Origin: VRUE01 sp963796705
GTDB lineage: Bacteria; Actinomycetota; Thermoleophilia; Solirubrobacterales; 70-9
DNA length: 64,000 nt
Assembly (NCBI GenBank): GCA_963796705.1
Contig: CAWCMK010000001.1
Location: 310,001-374,000 of the forward strand
Reading direction: 5' to 3'
A program made the translations under genes and the position numbers. A model generated the notes under the pieces. That model worked only from the letters and a program-made list of their open reading frames with translations, was not told where the DNA came from and made no database searches. Shown here piece by piece: positions 44,614 through 53,316 of this stretch (position 1 is the stretch's first letter; each line of letters opens with the position of its first letter).

Positions 44614-45514
44614 ATGAGAAGGAGCGGGGCAGCCGGATCGGGCAAGCTGAAGACGGCTTGCGCGCTGGCGCTCGCCTTGGCCGTGGGCGGCCTCCTCTTT
44701 TGCGATGCGATCAGCGTCAAGAGGGCCGGAGCTGATACGGCTCGCGGTGAAAGTCAGCCAAGTCTCGGTGTTACCGGCAGCATCGTCCCCTCAACTCTGC
44801 CGCGGGCCCAGCGCGCTCCCGTCACCGTGCGGGTTGGCTTTACCTCTGCACCGGCGGGCGGCAGGGTGCCCAAACTGAGTTCGCTCGCGCTTCAGATCAC
44901 CCGCAACGTCGCGATCCAGGCAAAGGGCCTGCCGAGCTGCCCGCTCGGCGAACTGTTCTCCAGCTACGCCGACCCAGCGACTGTTTGCCGGAACTCGTTG
45001 ATCGGCCATGGAGTGGTCACCTCCGAAATTATCCTGCCGGGGCAGACGCCCGCGGTGGCGACCGGCAAGCTGCTCGCTTTTTATTCGGTCGGGGAAGGCG
45101 GACCTCGAGTCCTCGCCGACGTCAGGACCGAAACGCCCCCGCTCAACTACGTGATCCCGTTCGAACTCGAGAAGGCGCACGGCCCATTCGGGACGCGGCT
45201 CGTCGTACACAAGATGCGGACAATCAACGGCATCTGCATCAAGTTCGGGTCCGCAGCCCGGCAAACTGAAAGGCATCTACAGTCGGATCTCGAGCCTTCA
45301 GCTCTCCTTGCACCGAGAGCCTGCGACACCTGATCGCAAGCCGACGAGTGTGGTGAGCGCCTCCTGTCCAGCCCCTGGGCAAAGCTCAACCGAGGACTTC
45401 AATCTTGACGAGGTCAGCGTCACCTACAACGGAGCCGGCCAAAGCGTTGATTTACTTGGCCGCTGCAAAGTTTCCGGGCAACGCACCCAAAAACGCGCCC
45501 AGCACCGCGGTTAG
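44614..45514 (+). pseudogene. Secreted protein of the same plan as the 20238-20903 lipoprotein, frameshifted
   Basis: ATG 44614, signal peptide ending near GADTAR, then LQITRNVAIQAKGLPSCPLG, FELEKAHGPFGTRLVVHKM. The frame breaks near 45265; the next frame resumes KLKGIYSRISSLQLSLHRE and VVSASCPAPGQ, ending at 45514. Terminal Cys in LLGRCKVSG completes the Cys pattern. The gene looks like host-type accessory cargo. A GATCG/CGATC hairpin lies directly after its end. Confidence 0.6.
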
Positions 45515-45610
45515 ATGCGGCGCCGATCGCAAAACCGATCGTCCTCTGAAAGCGAGATCACCGAGGCTTCGGGGTGCCCCCCACACGGCGGGCGCTGAAA
45601 TACTCCCGAT

Positions 45611-46552
45611 ATGAAGGCTTACCTCTCGATCCTCGCCGCTGCGCTATTGCTATTGCTCCCCACGAGCGCCGCCGCAAGGCGCGGCTTTTTCGTCGATTCC
45701 CCCAAGACCTCGGCAGCTTTCACTTTGCACGCGACAAACGGCTACCGGGTTACGGTCAGCGCCACGACCCCTGGTGGAAAGCGGGTTCCTATGGTCTACG
45801 TACAAGCTTCGAAAGGGCAGCGCTCTGTTCTGTATTCGCCCCGGGGCCGCTTCACCGCTGATGGGACGATCGACGCCAAGCTGCCGGGCGTCGGTCGGAT
45901 CGCGGTGCGCTTCTATCCGACGAAGGTAGCTCCGGAAGAACTCGCTGAAAACTGCAAAGGCCGCATCGGCGTGATTTATCACGGGGTATTTCGCGGGACA
46001 ATCGAGCTGCACGGCGAACTCGGCTACACAACGGTGCACCGCAGCAGGGCGAGTGGCACCGTTACCCAGGCCTTCCGTAGGTGTGCGACAACGGCGAAAC
46101 CGGGTTCAGTGAAGGCAGCTTCGATGGCCAAGAGACGCTTTTCGCTGGCACCGAGGGAGGAGGGCAGCCGAGAATCGGTTTCTTTGTCGATCGAATCGAT
46201 TTCGGGCCCAGCCGCGGCGGCACCTCGGTTTCCTTCACTGCGGATGCGACGATGCGCCGCGCTGGGATGGTCGTCTTCAGCTCCGTCACTGCCAACGGCA
46301 ACCCCCCTGAGTTCACCACAGCAGATTCTGTCGAGAGCCTGGAAACCGCGACCGTCGAACCTCCGCCTCCCTTTCAGGGCTCGGCGAGTTCCAGCTCAAC
46401 TCCCCGACATCGTCGACCTGGAGTGGAACGCTGCGTGTTTCGCTCCCTGGGGTTGGCGCAGTGGCACTTGCCGGCCCAACCTCTGGTCGGCTCTTTGCAA
46501 GGAAAACGCCTGCACCAAGACCCTGCCCCCCAATGTCCAGGTCATTTCTTAG
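45611..46552 (+). pseudogene. Secreted beta-rich protein, frameshifted
   Basis: ATG 45611 with a clear signal peptide (ILAAALLLLLPTSAAA). The first 155 residues are intact (FVDSPKTSAAFTLHATNGYR to SGTVTQAFRRC). The frame then shifts twice: EGSFDGQETLFAGTEG in frame 2 (46081 onwards), then GTLRVSLPGVGAVALAGP in frame 3, and back to LCKENACTKTLPP ending at 46552. The fragments line up as one extracellular protein of about 310 residues. Confidence 0.6.
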
Positions 46553-46587
46553 GATCTTGCCGACCGAGTCTTCGCAAGCGCAGACCC

Positions 46588-46727
46588 TCACGACTCCGCG
46601 ACAGCGATCCTCTCGAGACTGGTGCGCTCAGCAGCCCGATGTCGGCCAGGTGGGCGGTGTCGTGTCCTGCCTCCCCCAGGAGCCGCGCCACCTCTGGCGA
46701 AAGGTTCGCCTCGAGGAGGAGCCTCAC
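46588..46727 (-). pseudogene. DUF5615 (PIN-like) toxin fragment
   Basis: GTG 46727 starts VRLLLEANLSPEVARLLGE and AGHDTAHLADIGLLSA, the typical first half of DUF5615 PIN-like toxins with the Asp/Asn site altered to Glu-Ala-Asn. After that the frame shifts (LERIAVAES, stop at 46588); the catalytic second half is missing. Confidence 0.5.
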
Positions 46728-46757
46728 CCGCCAGCCACGGAGAGCTCGCGCTCTTGC

Positions 46758-46907
46758 GCCGCGGCCGCTCTGCGCCGGGCGCTTCATGGCCTGCGGCTGC
46801 CGACCGACATCGTCGTCGTCGGCGCTCGGTATGCAGAAGACTGGGCGAACGTGCGTGGCAGCGTCGTCCACGCCGCTCTGTCGCAGGGTCGAGTTCTGGC
46901 CGGCTGA
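46758..46907 (+). pseudogene. Nucleotidyltransferase (MNT) C-terminal fragment
   Basis: The piece LRLPTDIVVVGARYAEDW followed by NVRGSVVHAALSQGRVLAG is the end of a minimal nucleotidyltransferase as found in MNT-HEPN toxin-antitoxin pairs. The GSx10DxD catalytic part upstream is absent. A TGATG at 46905-46909 starts a 10-codon ORF (MADHKHLADK) where a HEPN gene would be expected. Confidence 0.45.
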
Positions 46908-46934
46908 TGGCCGACCACAAGCATCTCGCCGACA

Positions 46935-47237
46935 AGTGAGCGCCTACTACCGGCGAATCCTCGATCGCGCCCGTGGGGCGATTCTGCAGGTCGAGTTCAC
47001 GACAGAGGGCCGGAATCATCGATTACGCGGTGGTCACTGCTGGAGGCAGGGGAGACAACCGAGACGATTCGCGTTTACGACGGGCCCACGACCACAACGA
47101 GATGCATCGTTACGCGCGCGGCGAGGGCGAGTGGCAGGGTCGCCGTTCGCAGCGGTACCTTTGGCAAGGAATGCGCCGCAATCGAGGAGATCGAGGCTGG
47201 CTACCGCGAGATGATCGAAGGATGGGAAAGGCAATGA
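46935..47237 (+). pseudogene. Small island ORF, frameshifted, unknown
   Basis: GTG 46935 (MSAYYRRILDRARGAILQVE) overlaps the stop of the preceding mini-ORF. After a shift near 47030 the frame ends LEAGETTETIRVYDG to GYREMIEGWERQ at 47237, whose TGA overlaps the next ATG. The tight overlaps suggest a former operon. Confidence 0.4.
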
Positions 47238-47461
47238 GCGCCGATGGCAATCGCTCTCCCGCGGCCAAGGTGATGGATGAGGCGATCAACCTCGCCATCG
47301 AGGGTCGCTCGCCCTATCCGGAGCGCGCTGCGTTCATCGACGCCGACGATCCCTCAGCTGGCCGCGACATCGAGCGTGCCGCAGACGAAGGCCTTCCGGT
47401 CGTTCTCGTCTCAGCCAACGGCAGCACCCGGGTGCTCAGGCCCGAACTGGCCACACACTGA
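47234..47461 (+). CDS. Small unknown protein at the right end of island I
   Basis: 75 aa from ATG 47234 (ATGA overlap with the previous ORF). AAKVMDEAINLAIEGRSPYP and IERAADEGLPVVLVSANGS suggest an alpha/beta unit. No family recognised. It may be an antitoxin-type partner of the preceding ORF given the coupling, but this is only context. Confidence 0.45.
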   Translation: MSADGNRSPAAKVMDEAINLAIEGRSPYPERAAFIDADDPSAGRDIERAADEGLPVVLVSANGSTRVLRPELATH

Positions 47462-47563
47462 TCGGCATTTCGGCTCCCGACGATCGTCAAGTCGATCGCT
47501 GGCGCGACGAGCGTCGCCCGGAATCCCCTTGACAATCGGCGATTCGCTCGGGATGGGGGAGCG

Positions 47564-47623
47564 CTTGAAAACCGGTAGCCGTCGCAAGGCGGCTCGTGGG
47601 TTCGAATCCCACCCCCTCCGCTT
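47564..47623 (+). repeat. attR of island I: exact 60-bp copy of tRNA-Ser 3' part
   Basis: Identical to 29117-29176. The preceding GGGATGGGGGAGCG does not form the tRNA 5' half, so only the 3' part is present, as expected for the displaced end after integration. Confidence 0.92.
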
Positions 47624-47950
47624 GTAGGGCCGAATCTCGCGAAGGAAGCAGGACCGCGGACGACGGTCAGGCGTTTGCGCGACTGGCCGTGTCGCCGGTT
47701 AAGACCGCCCAAAACCGCTCGTCTACTGCGGCGCCGATCGCAAACCGATCGCACGATTTCCGGAACGCGGATGGAGGCCGAGCGGTCGCCGGTTCAATCC
47801 AGTCGCCCCGATAATCGGAGGCCCGCTTCAGAAGCGGAATTCGAAGGCGCCGGCGGGTTGGCTCGATCTCTTCTGGTATCAGCCGTGGTACTCAGGATCT
47901 GCGCTCCCGTATTGGCTGCGTGAGTCCGTCCGTCCGATAGGTTTCGGCTC
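47624..47950. other. Non-coding flank after attR with repeated hairpin motif
   Basis: No gene seen. 47690-47755 resembles the segment that follows the intact tRNA-Ser (29250-29310), including the GATCG/CGATC hairpin at 47731-47752. Confidence 0.5.
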
Positions 47951-48826
47951 ATGATGGAGCAAGGCGGAGGCGGGGCGGGGCCTCAAGAAGACGTGGCGGC
48001 GCCGGAGGCAGGTCCAGCGGACCACCTCGGAGAGGACGCCGCCGCTCTCTATTCGAAGATCCCGGAGGACGGAACCGCCGCAAGCAACAAGTCGGTTCGA
48101 GTCGCGCTCGGCTGGGAGTCTGAAGAGACCGGGGACCGCTACTTCTCGACGAGAGACCTACTGGAAGACGCGGGCCTGGTGGTCAGGGGCCGTGGGCGTG
48201 GAGGAACCATCCGTCGCGTTCTGGACGAGGTTGCAACCCCTGATGAGCAACCCCCGCCCGAGGCCGAAACTCCGGATGAGGTCGCCGACCTGCTTCGCCG
48301 CGAGCATGATCTATACGAGCCCCTGCACCGGGTGATCAGATCCGAGTGGGCGCGTGTTAATCGGACGAGCCCGCTGGCCGTTGAGATCACGGCCCACCAA
48401 GGTCGTCGCGCCACCGGGATCTGGGCACGACCGGACATCGTGAGCGTCGAGATCCGAGCCTTCGATCATGTGCCCGGCAAATTCATGGAGGTTAGGACTT
48501 TCGAGGTAAAGCCGAGTGACGGAATCAATGTGCAGGCCGTGTACGAGGCGCTCGCGCACCGGCGCGCGGCCACGCACTCGTACGTATTGCTTCACGTCCC
48601 GACCGATAAGAGGGGCGATCTGGAAGCCGCCGTGGCAGAGCTATGCGAGGTTGCTCGCGGCCACGGAAATGGCGTGATAACTGTCGAGAACCCGGAGGAC
48701 TACGACACCTGGGAGGAACGCGAGGTCGCAGTCCGTGAAGAACCAGACCCGGAGTACCTCGATGCGTTTCTCGGAAGCCAACTCAGCGATACAGCGCAGC
48801 GCAAAATCCGCCTGGCACTGCGCTGA
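47951..48826 (+). CDS. Candidate PD-(D/E)XK nuclease-like protein with N-terminal helical or winged-helix region
   Basis: 291 aa, intact. Residues 35-95 (AALYSKIPEDGTAASNKSV, RYFSTRDLLEDAGLVVRGRG) look like a winged-helix DNA-binding part. Residues 115-235 have the order Glu (YEPLHRVIRSEWA), Asp (GIWARPDIVSVEIR) and Glu-x-Lys (VRTFEVKPSDGINVQ), then VYEALAHRRAATHSYVLLHV, the pattern of a restriction-endonuclease-like core. I do not know a named family. Defence or regulation is inferred from position in the island. It converges with the DUF4145 gene. Confidence 0.65.
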   Translation: MMEQGGGGAGPQEDVAAPEAGPADHLGEDAAALYSKIPEDGTAASNKSVRVALGWESEETGDRYFSTRDLLEDAGLVVRGRGRGGTIRRVLDEVATPDEQPPPEAETPDEVADLLRREHDLYEPLHRVIRSEWARVNRTSPLAVEITAHQGRRATGIWARPDIVSVEIRAFDHVPGKFMEVRTFEVKPSDGINVQAVYEALAHRRAATHSYVLLHVPTDKRGDLEAAVAELCEVARGHGNGVITVENPEDYDTWEEREVAVREEPDPEYLDAFLGSQLSDTAQRKIRLALR

Positions 48827-48858
48827 ATACACGTGTCCCCGGCATCCCCGCGTACCAA

Positions 48859-49563
48859 CTAGTCAGTCCCGGCCTGACGCGATCGTCGTAATCGCTCGCG
48901 GCGAGCTGGCTCCTCGTACTTGTAGCGAAGGATTTGGCGAACGAGCTGAGCCAGGTCAGTGGCCTGCTCGACCGACACGCTCTCAAGCGGATCGAAATGA
49001 CCACCGACATTTCCCAAACCGCGCACGTCTTCTGCCCACTCTGCCAATGTGGGATCGAGGTCGTGCTCGTTTGCCATGATCTTGAGAGCGCCAGGCAAGT
49101 CGCGCTTATCTAGCTGCCCAATTGCCTTGTCGGATCCTTTGTCGCGGACTATTCCCTCAATTGTGCGGCGGTACATCACGGCAGCAGCGTGCGGAGCGAG
49201 AGCTCCTATGCAGCGCATTCCCTCGCGGTAGGAGACCGCAAGAGACTCCGGAATTGAGTGATCGAGCGTCAATGCACCTGGCGGCGGCCACCAATGCAAG
49301 GGCTCAAATACAAGTTGGTGGTTGTCACGGACTACTCCCTTTTCAACTACGAGGCACCCCTCGTGGCAGTGGCGACACTGCAGTACATGGACTACCGTGA
49401 GGGAAATATTTGCTGCGTCCCGGTTGAGCAGCCATTTCATTGGATCCGCGGCCGAGAGTCGCAGTTGACCCTGATCCTCGAATGAAGACGGCAAGCCGCA
49501 ATTCGGGCAGACGCCGGTAAGGTTCTTTGCGTCCGGTGGTGCCTCTCGCTGATTGCCGCCCAT
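48859..49563 (-). CDS. DUF4145 domain protein
   Basis: 234 aa. The N-terminal zinc-ribbon pieces (VCPNCGLPSS near residue 18, LQCRHCHEG near 61) precede a DUF4145 domain: SYREGMRCIGALAPHAAAVMYRRTIE, then LGNVGGHFDPLESVSVEQA. DUF4145 proteins are helical and often accompany restriction or other defence genes. ATG 49563 is chosen; an open frame continues to 49653 but runs into the truncated integrase. Confidence 0.75.
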   Translation of the reverse strand: MGGNQREAPPDAKNLTGVCPNCGLPSSFEDQGQLRLSAADPMKWLLNRDAANISLTVVHVLQCRHCHEGCLVVEKGVVRDNHQLVFEPLHWWPPPGALTLDHSIPESLAVSYREGMRCIGALAPHAAAVMYRRTIEGIVRDKGSDKAIGQLDKRDLPGALKIMANEHDLDPTLAEWAEDVRGLGNVGGHFDPLESVSVEQATDLAQLVRQILRYKYEEPARRERLRRSRQAGTD

Positions 49564-49618
49564 GAGGGAATCATCCCAGGCAACGCGTGCCGATAGTCCG
49601 CAAGGCGAGCCTACGCGG

Positions 49619-50310
49619 CTACATGACCCTCGATTGATCTTCCGGGTCTGCACTCACTTCGCTGCCGGGTGGCGATGACTGACGGGCTATGGCCGACTTA
49701 GTCCCGAGGTAGGAGTCCAACTTTCCAGCAGCCTCCCCCTCGCTGCCCGGCATCAGATGCCCGTAGCGATCCATCGTGACCGAGATCGAGGCGTGGCCGA
49801 TGTAGGTGGAGAGCGCCTTGGGGTTGACCCCAGCGGCGATCATCAGGGAGACGAAGGTGTGGCGGCACTCGTGCAGACCGATCGACTTCAAGCCAGCCTT
49901 CTTCCAGCGCCGCTTGGCCTTCATCGTCTGCGTCGCGGCCTGGGGAAGCCGGTTCCCGTGGTCGGCGAGCACCCGTTGCTCGGGGCGCCCGCCGTTCCTG
50001 AGCTTCTTCTCCAGGAGATGGCTCCGCAGCACACTGGCGATCGGCACCCTGCGGGTCCCTGCGCCGCTCTTCGGCTCGATCTCCCCCTCGTGGGTATCCC
50101 AGGAGCGCCTCACATGGATCACTCCAGCGTCAAGGTCGACGTCTTCCCAGCGAAGCGCCCATAACTCGCCGCGCCTAAGACCCGAGTAGAGGGCTAGAGC
50201 CCAGAGCGCCTGTTCCTCGGGCCGAAGCGCCTCGATCAGAGTCACCGCCTCCGCCGGATCGGCGATCCGCTCGCGTTTGCCGCGGGCGGCAGGCAGCTCA
50301 AGCCCGGTGC
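49619..50310 (-). pseudogene. Truncated tyrosine recombinase, second integrase copy
   Basis: About 230 codons cover the catalytic domain: YSGLRRGELWALRW, LHECRHTFVSLM and IGHASISVTMDRYGH, all catalytic residues present. DNA and protein are highly similar to the same region of the 32511-33692 integrase, with a different C-terminal tail. Similarity stops abruptly near 50310; the N-terminal 160 residues are gone and replaced by the 3' end of an unrelated gene on the other strand. Confidence 0.88.
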
Positions 50311-50458
50311 CACCGAGACCCTAAAGGTCAAGCTAACCGCAACAGGCAAGCGCTTGCTCAGGCATGCCGGGCATATTCGTCTCACCGCTAAGGGAACGTT
50401 CACGCCCACCGGTCAGGCGGCCGTAAGGGCGATCGTTCCGTTCACGCTTAAACGGTAG
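50311..50458 (+). pseudogene. C-terminal remnant of a secreted protein
   Basis: Open from the junction at 50310 to TAG at 50458: TETLKVKLTATGKRLLRHA, then RLTAKGTFTPTGQAAV and IVPFTLKR. This is the terminal Ig-like strand pattern of secreted Solirubrobacterales proteins, without its start. It marks a recombination or deletion breakpoint with the truncated integrase. Confidence 0.65.
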
Positions 50459-50844
50459 AGCCGAGCGGCCGCCTTCCCGCGGATCAGCGTGGCGTCCGGA
50501 GGTTCACCGTGTGAGCGTGACGGGACCCGATGCCGCGATCGGCTCGGATCACGGGCAGCGCGACGAGGGCGGGTTCCGCGGCGCCGCCACGCTCCCTGGG
50601 ACGGGGGCAGCAGTTGTTCACCGCTAACCCAACCACAGTGGGCACCCCATGGGACGGGGACGCATGCACCCACGACAGGACAAGTAAGCCACAGCAGGAG
50701 TCGGCCGCCGATGTCCTGGCGCGGCTGCCAGAGCATCGCGCGACGCGACTGCTCGTGGGTTCGAATCCCCCCCCCTCCTTTCCAGAGCGGTTTGGAGCGT
50801 ATGACCAGGCACCACCCTGACCCTGAGGCAAGCGTCCGAGTCAA
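50459..50844. other. Non-coding stretch with third tRNA-Ser copy
   Basis: No gene supported. It contains the att-like copy at 50751-50778 and a run of nine C just inside it. Confidence 0.5.
50751..50778 (+). repeat. Third att-like copy of tRNA-Ser 3' end
   Basis: 27 of 28 positions match tRNA-Ser 29145-29172 (variable-arm end, T-arm, acceptor). One A in the T-stem is replaced by C. Probable right end of a second, older insertion. Confidence 0.75.
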
Positions 50845-51222
50845 CTACGCCGTCGCGCCAGGCATCATCTCATACGTTACGCCACGCTTGCGCACCATCT
50901 TGTCCTTGACGAGCGCCGCGCAGATATTGTGGACCTGAGAGGCGGATATCCCCAGTTCCTTGGCAAGGCGCGCACCTGTAATGCCAGGCTTCTGGCCGAT
51001 GGCGACGATCACTTCACGGCGGCGAGAACCTTTAGTGGCCCGCCTCGCACCTTTTCGGGCCATACTGGGCGCTGATCGCCTGTTTGATGGGCGTTTGCTG
51101 CGTTTCGGAAGATTTCCGGCCTCAAGAGACTCCAAGGCCGTGGAAAGACTCTGAATCTCTGCGTCGATCGATGCTATTGCGGAGCGAATAATGTTCTGGG
51201 CTTCAGTGACTGCATCGGCCAT
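50845..51222 (-). CDS. Winged helix-turn-helix regulatory protein
   Basis: 125 aa. Residues 1-35 are a coiled coil (ASIDAEIQSLSTALESLEAG), 40-65 a Lys/Arg-rich linker, and 70-120 a winged helix: VIVAIGQKPGITGARLAKEL, GISASQVHNICAALVKDKMV. The combination resembles small nucleoid- or island-encoded DNA-binding proteins. ATG 51222. Confidence 0.7.
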   Translation of the reverse strand: MADAVTEAQNIIRSAIASIDAEIQSLSTALESLEAGNLPKRSKRPSNRRSAPSMARKGARRATKGSRRREVIVAIGQKPGITGARLAKELGISASQVHNICAALVKDKMVRKRGVTYEMMPGATA

Positions 51223-51399
51223 TTGGACCCCCTCTACAGTAAGTGATGATAACTACCTTTTGAGGCAACTAACTTCGTATCGCGATCGCCGTCGGTCTTG
51301 CATCGTGAGATCGAGTCACCCCTGGGCTCGGCCTCGGCACACTACACTGGGGATCCTCCGAGCGTGGGTAGCCTCCACGCAGCCGCCATGAGCGCCAAT

Positions 51400-52290
51400 T
51401 CAGCCGCTGGCGAACACTTTCTCGATCGGTCCCGGTCCGATTTTCGGCTTGTTTGGCAGGGCGGGCCCTATGAGCTTGCCATGTAGGCTTGGCGGGGTGT
51501 AGGTTTCGACCTCGATAGTTGGGTGGAGCCAAGCGGCATCGGGATGCGCGATCCAACGGCGCAGCTGTTGCGAGATCGGAACCTTGCAGGTGAAGTACAG
51601 CTCGAGCGGTGGGTTGGTCACGTCCAGCACATCGGACGTGGCATCGATCTGGCCGTGAAACGGCAGCGGCGGGAACCAGCTCCGGGCGTAGGGGTGATAC
51701 CACCAGGTGTCGCCCCAACTCGCGACCTGGGTCGCTCCGCCATTCGGCGGGCCCGTGAGGAGATGGCAGAAGGGCATGAGGGGCAGTGATTTCGCCGACT
51801 GCGGCGCGACGCGAGTGTTGGACGTGATGCTCATGTTCAAGTACACCGACCCGTCGAGCCAGTACTGGCCCGCCTTGTCGATCTCGCCTTGGATCGAGAA
51901 TCCGTTCTTGTATTCGCTCGGCCCCCAGGCGACCACGCCGCCGCCGCCGGCTCCTGGCAGACCCTGCTGTCCGGTTAGCCCCTGTGGGCCCTGCTGGTTC
52001 CACTGCACCAGCGTCGATCCCTGCGGGCACGAGCCGGTCGTGCTGAGGCTGAGAACCTGAGCATCGTTCGCGCACGCGGTGATCACCGAAGTGCTTTGGT
52101 CGCTGCCTAAGGCCCAGCCGGTGCCCGTGGCCGCCAGTACAAGCGCCGCCAAGGCCACGAACATTGCACGGCTCGGACGGCGGGCACGCAGGCGGTGGCG
52201 GCCTTCGCCGGCCCTCATCTCACCCAACCTCGCGTCCTTGTGGCTGGGGACCTGTGCGACGGCCACATCCCCGGATGGATCGGTCTCCAC
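51400..52290 (-). CDS. Secreted protein with short collagen-like segment
   Basis: 296 aa from GTG 52290; an ATG at 52218 would start just before the signal anchor (MFVALAALVLAATGTGWALG). After ITACANDAQ and GSCPQGSTL comes a collagen-like Gly-x-y stretch GPQGLTGQQGLPGAGGGG, then a 180-residue Trp/Pro-rich domain (YWLDGSVYLNMSITSN, FHGQIDATSDVLDV). A trimeric surface protein is plausible. It lies between the third and fourth att copies. Confidence 0.65.
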   Translation of the reverse strand: METDPSGDVAVAQVPSHKDARLGEMRAGEGRHRLRARRPSRAMFVALAALVLAATGTGWALGSDQSTSVITACANDAQVLSLSTTGSCPQGSTLVQWNQQGPQGLTGQQGLPGAGGGGVVAWGPSEYKNGFSIQGEIDKAGQYWLDGSVYLNMSITSNTRVAPQSAKSLPLMPFCHLLTGPPNGGATQVASWGDTWWYHPYARSWFPPLPFHGQIDATSDVLDVTNPPLELYFTCKVPISQQLRRWIAHPDAAWLHPTIEVETYTPPSLHGKLIGPALPNKPKIGPGPIEKVFASG

Positions 52291-52617
52291 CTAGCACGTG
52301 CGGGCATTGTACAGCGCGCCGGCCCAGGGCTGCGACACGTGCCGACCGTTCAGCCGCCACTCGCGTTCGAGTGCGCGCCGCCAGGCCGGGCTGGATGATC
52401 CGAGCTCAGATTGAACCGTTAGATGCCACCGAGACCGATCCGTGGGACGTCCGCTGCTCGTTGGCAACCCAGCAGGGTCCCGCTGACGAGGCCAAACAGC
52501 CAGCCAGGCCGATCACGCGATCTCGTTCGCGTGGTTGTTCTGTCCGCATATCTAGTTGGGTTCCTGCAGAGCGCGTAGAGTCGTGGCTCTCGTTCAAGCT
52601 CCCAAGGGAAGGAAAGC
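52291..52617. other. Divergent intergenic region, nothing identified
   Basis: Between two divergent secreted-protein genes. Short ORFs only. Should hold both promoters; AGGGAAGGAAAGC precedes the 52618 start and is a good ribosome binding site. Confidence 0.4.
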
Positions 52618-53280
52618 ATGAGACGGTTCAAGGACAAGTTGAACTACGCCAACGTGATCTCGACGCTCTGTCTGTTCTTGCTGCTCGGCGGAGGCGCAGC
52701 CTTCGCGGCCGGCAAGCTCGGGAAGAACTCGGTCGGCACCAAGCAGATCAAGAACAACGCTGTCACCTCGGCGAAGATCAAGAAGGAAGCGATCACCGCT
52801 GCGAAGGTCAAGAAGGGCACGCTCACCGGTACCCAGATCAACGCCTCGACGCTCGGCACCGTGCCCACGGCCCAGACGGCCAACAGCCTGGCAGCGCATG
52901 AAGCCTGGCATGAAGTTGGCGCATCGGGCCAACCGGCATTTGCCAACTCCTGGACCAATTCGACCGCCGCAATCCACGGGGAATCGGTGGCCTTCTACAA
53001 GGACCATGAAGGTAACGTCCATCTCAGGGGCTTGGCCACCGGCGGCGAATCCGGCAAACCCATCTTCTTCCTGCCACCTGGATTCCGCCCCGCCAAGGCC
53101 TCCTTCATCCGGCCAGCGGTGGGCTGCACGGGCGGCACCGTCTGCGAAAAAGGCGCCAGCAACGTCGTGATCGTCGGATCGAGCTTCACCCTCCCCGCTG
53201 ACGAAGGGATGGTGCTCTCCCCGGGCGGCGGAGCCACCGACGTATTCCTCGACGGGGTCACGTTCCCCGCAGGTTCATAG
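52618..53280 (+). CDS. Secreted protein with NSVGTKQIKNNAV-type repeats
   Basis: 220 aa. Residues 9-31 are a signal peptide or anchor (NVISTLCLFLLLGGGAAFAA). Then follow short imperfect repeats of about 10 residues (KNSVGTKQIKNNAV, TSAKIKKEAIT, AAKVKKGTLTGTQIN) that probably form a beta-solenoid or coiled stalk, and a globular C-terminal domain with one Cys pair (AVGCTGGTVCEKG). This repeat protein type is frequent in Thermoleophilia. Function unknown. Confidence 0.75.
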   Translation: MRRFKDKLNYANVISTLCLFLLLGGGAAFAAGKLGKNSVGTKQIKNNAVTSAKIKKEAITAAKVKKGTLTGTQINASTLGTVPTAQTANSLAAHEAWHEVGASGQPAFANSWTNSTAAIHGESVAFYKDHEGNVHLRGLATGGESGKPIFFLPPGFRPAKASFIRPAVGCTGGTVCEKGASNVVIVGSSFTLPADEGMVLSPGGGATDVFLDGVTFPAGS

Positions 53281-53316
53281 GCCTAACCGCGGGCTCACCA
53301 ACCTGAGGAGAAAAAC

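Noticed and set aside
47790..47816. tRNA-like GGTCGCCGGTTCAATCC in the flank of attR
   Set aside because: Looks like a T-arm but the stem pairs poorly and no other tRNA parts are nearby.
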